The notes under the pieces: model-generated
The model's input: the letters and a program-made list of their open reading frames with translations, nothing else
Told to the model about the DNA's origin: nothing
The model's database searches: none
Source: CAYLOC01 sp964385195
GTDB lineage: Bacteria; Actinomycetota; Actinomycetes; Propionibacteriales; Nocardioidaceae
NCBI GenBank assembly: GCA_964385195.1
Contig: CAYLOC010000101.1
Location: forward strand, 1-11,217
DNA: 11,217 bases
Direction: 5' to 3'
Shown here: in pieces, positions 6,625 through 11,217 of the stretch
Layout of the letters: each line of letters opens with the position of its first letter
How positions within the stretch are numbered: position 1 is the first letter of the stretch
Position numbers and translations under genes: made by a program

Positions 6625-6676
6625 CCAGGCAACCCCTGCTCCCCGTGGGAGACCCGCGGGCCGGTCCGCAGGCGGC

Positions 6677-6704
6677 TTGAGTCGCACCGGCGGGCTGACA
6701 GGAT
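6677..6704 (+). promoter_or_regulatory. weak candidate promoter for the small CxxC protein gene
   Basis: TTGAGT (6677-6682) and CAGGAT (6699-6704) are separated by 16 bp. The second box keeps the A and final T of the TANNNT consensus, and its end is 7 nt before the ATG at 6712, which would give a leaderless mRNA. Both boxes are imperfect. Confidence 0.25.
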
Positions 6705-6711
6705 GGGGAGC

Positions 6712-7074
6712 ATGGCAGACCGGTTGCTGAAGGCACGGGCGCTGGTGCTCGAAGACCTGGCCGCTCAGGGGCTGGCCGACGCCCACACGGTCTCCGTCGT
6801 CGAGGACTGTGTCAGCCAGCGACGCTGGTGGCTGGCCCAGTGGACCCGCGGCCAGGACTTCATCGACGGACTGGTCGCCCAGGACGTGCAGGACGCGCTG
6901 TTCGACGAGGCACAGCGGTGGCCGGTCTGCGGCGCCTGTGCGGACCCGGTCGAGCACAGCCTGGCCATCGAGCCGGAGCTCGGGCCCGACCCGCACTGGG
7001 TCTGCTCCGAGTCAGGCCAGGTCGTCGCCCCGCTCGGGCACCTGGCTAACGGCGCCGACCCCGGAGCTTCTTGA
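6712..7074 (+). CDS. small conserved-looking protein with CxxC...HxxC motif
   Basis: A 120-residue, soluble, acidic protein. The N-terminal half is helical (ADRLLKARALVLEDLAAQGLADAHTVSVVEDC, then a Trp-rich SQRRWWLAQWTRGQDFIDGL). The C-terminal half holds Cys73-x2-Cys76 and His95-x2-Cys98 in the frame WPVCGAC...PHWVCSESGQVVAPLGHL, which looks like a minimal zinc-ribbon. It resembles small uncharacterised actinobacterial proteins with a W-P-C...H...W-x-C pattern, but I cannot name a family and metal binding is inferred. Two starts are possible: ATG at 6712 (chosen, because a weak promoter would place +1 there) or ATG at 6703 (three residues longer). Neither has a well-spaced ribosome binding site. 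It diverges from cutC across about 100 bp, and its 3' end overlaps the 3' end of coxG by 29 bp. Confidence 0.68.
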   Translation: MADRLLKARALVLEDLAAQGLADAHTVSVVEDCVSQRRWWLAQWTRGQDFIDGLVAQDVQDALFDEAQRWPVCGACADPVEHSLAIEPELGPDPHWVCSESGQVVAPLGHLANGADPGAS

Positions 7075-7822
7075 CCACCAGCAACAACACCACGAAGCCG
7101 GCCAGGAACGGCGCGTAGCGCTTCACCAGGATCGGCCCGACCGTGGACCCGAGGTCCAGCGCCGCTGCCTCTCCCCCCGTGTACGACGATGCGTCGGCTG
7201 CCGCACGGTGCCGTCCTGCCGCGCCGTTGGCCGCCGTCGTGGCCTCATCCGGCGGGGCCGCCGCAGTCTCGGGCCCTGCGGCCGTCGCGGTTGCGGCCCC
7301 CTCCGCCGTGGCGCCGGTGGAAGCAGTGGAAGCGGTGGAGGCAGTGGTGGAGGCAGGCGCTGCCTCCTGCTCGGGCTCACCGGCGAGCTTCTTCTCCAGG
7401 CAGGTGGCGAACTGACCCAGCAGCTTGTCGCCGACGTCTTGCATCACACCCCGGCCGAACTGCGCGGGCTTGCCGGTGATGGACAGGTCGGTCTTGACGG
7501 TGACGTCGGTGCGGTCGTCGCCATCGGCAGTGAGGGACGCGGTGACGTTCGCGGTCGCCGTACCGTTGCCGCGCCGGTCCTTGCCCTTGGCCTCGATCAC
7601 GGCCTGGTGCGCGTCCTCGTCGCGGGAGAGGAACTTCCCGGTCCCGTTGTACTGCAGCGAGATCGGGCCGAGCTTCACCTTGCAGGATCCGGTGAACTCC
7701 TCGCCGTCGAACGAACTGAGCGAGGCTCCGGGAAAGCACGGCGCGATCCGCTCCAGATCGTTGAACGCCTCCCAGGCGGTGTCCACCGACACCGGCACCG
7801 AGAACGAGTGCGTCAGGTCCAT
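7046..7822 (-). CDS. coxG: CoxG-like SRPBCC protein with C-terminal membrane anchor
   Basis: A 258-residue CoxG family protein (carbon monoxide dehydrogenase subunit G, SRPBCC/START-like fold). The SRPBCC domain covers roughly residues 1-145 (HSFSVPVSVDTAWEAFNDLERIAPCFPGA and GSCKVKLGPISLQYNGTGKF are typical). A low-complexity Ala/Thr/Ser/Pro linker (about 150-225) follows, then a single membrane helix (236-250, YAPFLAGFVVLLLVV) and a basic KKLRGRRR tail that should face the cytoplasm. CoxG proteins help dock CO dehydrogenase-type enzymes to the membrane and have been proposed to hand quinones between membrane and enzyme. The ATG has a strong ribosome binding site (GGAGGAGG, 4 nt upstream). 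It is last in the coxSLMG operon, 49 bp after coxM, and its 3' end overlaps the convergent small gene by 29 bp. Confidence 0.9.
   Translation of the reverse strand: MDLTHSFSVPVSVDTAWEAFNDLERIAPCFPGASLSSFDGEEFTGSCKVKLGPISLQYNGTGKFLSRDEDAHQAVIEAKGKDRRGNGTATANVTASLTADGDDRTDVTVKTDLSITGKPAQFGRGVMQDVGDKLLGQFATCLEKKLAGEPEQEAAPASTTASTASTASTGATAEGAATATAAGPETAAAPPDEATTAANGAAGRHRAAADASSYTGGEAAALDLGSTVGPILVKRYAPFLAGFVVLLLVVKKLRGRRR
7317..7355 (-). repeat. 9-bp tandem repeats in the coxG linker
   Basis: On the + strand three 9-bp units (gtggaagca, gtggaagcg, gtggaggca) are followed by a 12-bp variant (gtggtggaggca). On the coding (-) strand they give repeated Ala-Ser-Thr units in the linker between the SRPBCC domain and the membrane helix. 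The repeats stay in frame, so linker length could vary between strains. Confidence 0.75.
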
Positions 7823-7826
7823 CAGT

Positions 7827-7834
7827 CCTCCTCC
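7827..7834 (-). promoter_or_regulatory. strong ribosome binding site of coxG
   Basis: On the - strand GGAGGAGG ends 4 nt before the ATG at 7822, the best Shine-Dalgarno match in the window. It allows coxG to be translated independently of coxM across the 49-bp gap. Confidence 0.8.
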
Positions 7835-7871
7835 GTCAACGTGCCTCCGACGCCGGTCAGGCTTGTGGTCC

Positions 7872-8753
7872 CTAACCTACGCCACGCGCCTCTCCGAGCC
7901 CGCAGGCGTGGTGGAGGGCACGGCGGGTCAGCACCTGCGCCAGGTGCCGCCGGTAGTCCGCGTCGCCGTTGAGATCCGAGGGGGGTTCGGTGTTCTCGGC
8001 CGCGTGCGAGGCCGCCTGGGCGAGGGCATCCGCGGTGGCCGGCTGGCCGGCCAGTGCCTGCTCGACGCCGGAGGCCCGCAACGCCTTGGCGCCCATGTTC
8101 GTCAGGCCGACGCGGGCCTCGGCGATCGTGTCGCCGTCGCGTCGTACGGCGGCGGCGACCGCGACGATCGACCACTGCTGCGCCACCCGGTTGAACTTCT
8201 CGTAGTGGCTTCCCCACTCCGAGCTCGGGTGCTTCGGGACCCGAATGTGGGTCAACAGCTCATCCTCGCCGACGGCGGTGCTGAACAGCCCCTCGAAGAA
8301 GTCACCGGCCGGGACCGTGCGCTGCCCGCCCGGCCCCTCGATCACCATCTGCGCATCCATGGCCAGCGCGGCCGCCGGCATGTCTCCCGCGGGGTCCGCG
8401 TGTACCAACGACCCGCCGAACGTGCCGCGGTGCCGCACCTGCGGGTCTGCCACGGTCGCCGCTGCCTGTCCCAGCAGCGCCGCATGCTGGGCGACGAGCG
8501 GGTCGCGGGTCATCTCGTCGTGCGTGGTCATGGACCCGATGACGAGCGCGTCGCCGTCCTCGCGTACCCCGCGCAGCCCGTCGACGCGGCCGAGGTCCAC
8601 CAACAGGGTGGGCGCGGCGAGCCGGAGCCGGAGGACCGGGATCAGCGACTGTCCGCCGGCCAGCACCTTGATCTCCTCGCTGTCGGAGCCCAGCGCGGTG
8701 ATCGCGTCGGCGACCGACGTGGGGGCGGTGTAGTCGAAAGCGGCGGGGATCAT
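7872..8753 (-). CDS. coxM: FAD-binding medium subunit of a form II CO-dehydrogenase-like enzyme (CoxM)
   Basis: A 293-residue medium subunit of a molybdenum hydroxylase (xanthine oxidase/CO dehydrogenase family). It binds FAD and passes electrons from the iron-sulfur subunit to an acceptor. The two FAD-binding signatures are intact: AGGQS (residues 32-36, with the preceding KVL) and TFGGSLVHADPAGD (111-124, equivalent to the T-x-GGS motif); VADPQVRHRG precedes the second. The C-terminal CODH-type domain follows (THIRVPKH, YEKFNRVAQQWSIVAVAAAV). The length is typical. The ATG overlaps the coxL stop by 4 bp (ATGA) and is served by AGGAGGTG lying inside the last coxL codons, so translation is coupled. 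The stop is TAG at 7874-7872. Confidence 0.92.
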   Translation of the reverse strand: MIPAAFDYTAPTSVADAITALGSDSEEIKVLAGGQSLIPVLRLRLAAPTLLVDLGRVDGLRGVREDGDALVIGSMTTHDEMTRDPLVAQHAALLGQAAATVADPQVRHRGTFGGSLVHADPAGDMPAAALAMDAQMVIEGPGGQRTVPAGDFFEGLFSTAVGEDELLTHIRVPKHPSSEWGSHYEKFNRVAQQWSIVAVAAAVRRDGDTIAEARVGLTNMGAKALRASGVEQALAGQPATADALAQAASHAAENTEPPSDLNGDADYRRHLAQVLTRRALHHACGLGEARGVG

Positions 8754-11137
8754 GCGGCACCTCCTGCGTTGATGGCGGACCACACACGCGCGGGGGTGCA
8801 TGGCATCTCGATATCGTTCACGCCGAACTGCCGGACGGCGTCCACGATGGCGTTGACCACGCACGGGGTCGCGCCGATGGTCCCGGCCTCGCCGACACCC
8901 TTGACCCCGAGGGCGTTGGTTGTTGCCGGTGTCTCGGTCCGGTCGGTGATGAACGACGGTACGTCGGCGGCGCTGGGGAGCAGGTAGTCGACGAACGACC
9001 CGGTCACCAACGTGCCCGACTCGTCGTACTCGGCTCCCTCGAACAGCGCCTGCGCCACGCCCTGCACGATGCCGCCGACGACCTGGCCGTCGACCAGCAG
9101 CGGGTTGACGACGTTGCCGCAGTCGTCCACGCCGACGTACGTGCGGAGCTGGACCCAGCCGGTCTCGGTGTCGACCTCCACCGCGCACAGGTGGCTGCCG
9201 TGCGGGAACGAGAAGTTGACCGGGTCGTAGGTGGCGTCGGAGTCCAGCTGCGGCTCCATCCCGTCGGGCAGGTCGTGCCCGGTGAACGCGGCCAGGGCGA
9301 TGTCGCCGATCGCCATCTGGGAGTCGGTGCCCTTGACGGTGAATTTCCCGTCGGCGAACTCCAGGTCGTCGGGGTTGGCCTCGAGCTGGTGGGCGGCGAT
9401 GAGCTTGGCCTTCTCGATCACCTTGTCCGCGGCAGCCACCACGGCCATGCCCCCGACCGACAGCGACCGGGACCCGTAGGAGTCCAGGCCCTTGTGCGCG
9501 ACCGACGTGTCGCCGTGCAGCACCTCGACGTCCTCGAACGGTACGCCGAGCCGGTCAGCGACGATCTGGCACCAGGAGGTGACGTGGCCCTGTCCGTGCG
9601 GGCTGGACCCGGTGACCACCTCGACCTTGCCGGTCGGCAGCATCCGCACCGCGCCGTACTCCCAGCCGCCGGCACCGTAGGCGAGCGAGCCCAGCACCCG
9701 CGACGGCGCCAGCCCGCACATCTCGGTATAGGTGGAGATCCCGATCCCGAGCTGGACCGGGTCACCGGACTCGCGACGCCGCTGCTGTTCCGCGCGCAGC
9801 TCGTCGTACCCGAACAGCTCCTTGGCCCGGGCGGTCGCGGCCTCGTAGTTTCCGGAGTCGTACTCCAGCCCGGCAACGGTGGAGAAGGGGAACTCCTCGT
9901 GCTTGATCCAGTTCTTCTCCCGCAGCTGCAGCGGATCCATGCCCAGCTCGGCGGCGAGCTCGTCCATCATCCGCTCGATCGCGAACGTGGCTTCCGGCCG
10001 TCCGGCACCGCGGTAGGCGTCGACCCAGTTGTGGTTGGTGAAGACCGGCTTGCAGGAGAAGTGGTAGGCGGGGAACTTGTAGATCGAGTTGTACATGAAC
10101 GCCCCGAGCACCGGCACGCCGCCGCCGATCAGCGCCAGGTAGGCGCCCATGTCGGCCAGCAGTTCCACCTTCAGGCCGGTCACCGTGCCGTCCTTGGTGG
10201 AGCAGATCGTCAGGTGCTGGATCTGGTCGCGGCCGTGGTGGCCGACCTGCATCGCCTCGCTGCGGGTCTCGGTGTGCTTGCAGGGCTTGCCGAGGCGCCG
10301 GGCCATGACCAGCGTGATGACCTCCTCGGGGGTCACCTGCAGCTTGCCGCCGAAGCCGCCGCCGACGTCGGGGGCGACCACCCGCAGCTTCGTCTCGGGG
10401 ATGCCCAGCGTCATCGACAGCATCAGCCGGAGGATGTGCGGGATCTGCGTCGCCGACCACAACGTGATCTGCTCCCCCGTCGGGTCGCACACCACCGACC
10501 GCGGCTCCATGTACGCCGGCACCAGCCGTTGCTGGCGCAGCGTCCGCTCCACGACCACGCCGTTGGCGCGGGCCTCGCTGATCGCCTCCTCCACGTTCCC
10601 GCCGGTCCCCGCGTCGGCGGAGTCCAGCACGAAGTGCGCGGAGATGTTGGTGCCGAGGTCGGGGTAGAGGACCTGCTTGTCCGCTGCCGCCTCCGCGAGG
10701 TCGGAGACGACCGGCAGCTCGTCGTACTCCACGTCGACGAGCTCGACGGCGTCCCGGGCCTCCTTGGCCGACCGGGCCGCCACCGCTGCGACGATCTCGC
10801 CGGCGAAGTTGACGGTGTCGACAGCGATCGGCAGGTGCGGCGGAGCCTTCTGGTCCGGGGTGACGGGCCAGGCGTTCGGCAGGCCGGGGCCCTGCTCGTC
10901 GGCGACATCCCTTCCGCTGACGACGGCCACCACTCCCGGGGCCTTCTTGGCGGCCGAGAGGTCGATCGAGGTGATCCGGGCGTGGGCGAACGGACTGCGC
11001 ACCATCGCCAGATGCACCATCCCCGGGAGGGTGATGTTGTCGGTCCACCGGGTGTGCCCGGTGATCAGGTGCCGGTCCTCCTTGCGAGTCCGTGGACTGC
11101 CGATCTCCCGTGCGGGGCGCTCCTCCACCGTCGTCAT
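8750..11137 (-). CDS. coxL: molybdopterin-binding large subunit of a form II CO-dehydrogenase-like enzyme (CoxL)
   Basis: A 795-residue catalytic subunit of the xanthine oxidase/CO dehydrogenase family, binding Mo-molybdopterin cytosine dinucleotide. Motifs: SPRTRKEDRHLITG near the N-terminus, GGGFGGK (259-265), the active-site loop AYRGAGR (374-380, at 9998-10018), SSPHGQGH (511-518, cofactor-binding) and KGVGEAG (746-752) with Glu750, the conserved catalytic base. True aerobic CO dehydrogenases (form I) have AYRCSFR, whose Cys binds the Cu of the Mo-S-Cu centre; here that position is Gly377. This marks form II, for which CO oxidation is not convincingly shown and the physiological substrate is unknown. 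The gene order S-L-M is also that of form II; form I is M-S-L. The ATG overlaps the coxS stop by 4 bp and has GGAGGTGAG upstream. Length and all motifs are complete. The enzyme is likely cytoplasmic and tethered through CoxG. Confidence 0.94.
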   Translation of the reverse strand: MTTVEERPAREIGSPRTRKEDRHLITGHTRWTDNITLPGMVHLAMVRSPFAHARITSIDLSAAKKAPGVVAVVSGRDVADEQGPGLPNAWPVTPDQKAPPHLPIAVDTVNFAGEIVAAVAARSAKEARDAVELVDVEYDELPVVSDLAEAAADKQVLYPDLGTNISAHFVLDSADAGTGGNVEEAISEARANGVVVERTLRQQRLVPAYMEPRSVVCDPTGEQITLWSATQIPHILRLMLSMTLGIPETKLRVVAPDVGGGFGGKLQVTPEEVITLVMARRLGKPCKHTETRSEAMQVGHHGRDQIQHLTICSTKDGTVTGLKVELLADMGAYLALIGGGVPVLGAFMYNSIYKFPAYHFSCKPVFTNHNWVDAYRGAGRPEATFAIERMMDELAAELGMDPLQLREKNWIKHEEFPFSTVAGLEYDSGNYEAATARAKELFGYDELRAEQQRRRESGDPVQLGIGISTYTEMCGLAPSRVLGSLAYGAGGWEYGAVRMLPTGKVEVVTGSSPHGQGHVTSWCQIVADRLGVPFEDVEVLHGDTSVAHKGLDSYGSRSLSVGGMAVVAAADKVIEKAKLIAAHQLEANPDDLEFADGKFTVKGTDSQMAIGDIALAAFTGHDLPDGMEPQLDSDATYDPVNFSFPHGSHLCAVEVDTETGWVQLRTYVGVDDCGNVVNPLLVDGQVVGGIVQGVAQALFEGAEYDESGTLVTGSFVDYLLPSAADVPSFITDRTETPATTNALGVKGVGEAGTIGATPCVVNAIVDAVRQFGVNDIEMPCTPARVWSAINAGGAA
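8758..8765 (-). promoter_or_regulatory. ribosome binding site of coxM inside coxL
   Basis: On the - strand AGGAGGTG lies 4 nt before the coxM ATG and codes for the Gly-Gly pair near the CoxL C-terminus. Together with the ATGA overlap it points to reinitiation by ribosomes finishing coxL. Confidence 0.8.
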
Positions 11138-11217
11138 GCCGACTCACCTCCGCTGGCGCTCATCACTGCCTTGACGATGTTCTGGTAGCCGGTACAGCGG
11201 CACAGGTTGCCTTCCAG
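11134..11217 (-). CDS. coxS: iron-sulfur small subunit CoxS, C-terminal end only
   Basis: Only the last 27 codons and the stop lie in the window; the gene continues beyond the right edge. The reading frame from 11217 begins LEGNLCRCTGYQNIVKAV, the hallmark of the second [2Fe-2S] cluster domain in small subunits of molybdenum hydroxylases, with the two cysteines of CRC serving as cluster ligands. The protein relays electrons from the Mo site in CoxL to FAD in CoxM. The TGA stop (11136-11134) overlaps the coxL ATG by 4 bp. The short Ser/Gly-rich tail after the motif (MSASGGESA) is ordinary. Confidence 0.92.
   Translation of the reverse strand: MEGNLCRCTGYQNIVKAVMSASGGESA
11143..11151 (-). promoter_or_regulatory. 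ribosome binding site of coxL inside coxS
   Basis: On the - strand GGAGGTGAG lies 5 nt before the coxL ATG at 11137 and overlaps the Gly-Gly-Glu codons at the CoxS C-terminus. It confirms this ATG as the CoxL start. Confidence 0.82.

Noticed and set aside
9191..11188. Long + strand open frame (665 codons) opposite coxL
   Set aside because: CoxL on the - strand has complete family motifs; the + frame product is Gly/Arg/His/Val-rich and unrecognisable.
1..11217. CRISPR array, tRNA, rRNA, IS element or phage genes
   Set aside because: No regularly spaced repeats, tRNA-like cloverleaf arms, transposase, integrase or structural phage proteins were seen on either strand.

Overview
This window is GC-rich, has dense coding on both strands, uses many GTG starts, and encodes families typical of high-GC Gram-positive bacteria: a HelR-type RNA polymerase recycling ATPase, a DUF2510 protein and a form II cox operon. 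It is most likely chromosomal DNA of an actinobacterium (Actinomycetota). The genus cannot be resolved by eye. I see no rRNA, tRNA, CRISPR array, insertion sequence, integrase or phage gene. The window looks like ordinary chromosome with a few interesting points rather than a mobile island.

Left part (1-3164): a HelD/HelR-family ATPase on the + strand, which may start just upstream of the window, followed by an orphan secreted lipoprotein with a clear ribosome binding site and lipobox.

Middle part (3165-7074): three convergent or divergent pairs. A DUF2510 plus scramblase/LURP-one-like protein (-) and an HD-domain phosphohydrolase (+) diverge from start codons only 23 bp apart. They appear to share one symmetrical -10 region that would give two leaderless mRNAs. 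The HD gene runs into the 3' end of a DUF4031-LD-carboxypeptidase fusion gene (-), which sits directly downstream of a divergent cutC-like gene in a likely two-gene operon. A small + strand protein with a CxxC...HxxC motif diverges from cutC and overlaps the end of coxG by 29 bp.

Right part (7046-11217, all on the - strand): an operon read from the right edge as coxS (C-terminal 27 codons only), coxL, coxM, coxG. coxS/coxL and coxL/coxM each overlap by 4 bp (ATGA), and coxG follows after 49 bp with a strong ribosome binding site. The order S-L-M and the CoxL active-site loop AYRGAGR (not AYRCSFR) mark it as a form II CO-dehydrogenase-like molybdenum hydroxylase, whose substrate is unknown. 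CoxG carries a long Ala/Thr linker and a C-terminal membrane helix and probably ties the enzyme to the membrane. No maturation genes (coxD/E/F) lie in the window.

The points most worth checking are the shared bidirectional leaderless promoter, the DUF4031-carboxypeptidase fusion, the form II enzyme paired with a membrane-anchored CoxG, and the HelR gene with a TTA codon. I did not find a clearly undescribed multi-gene system.
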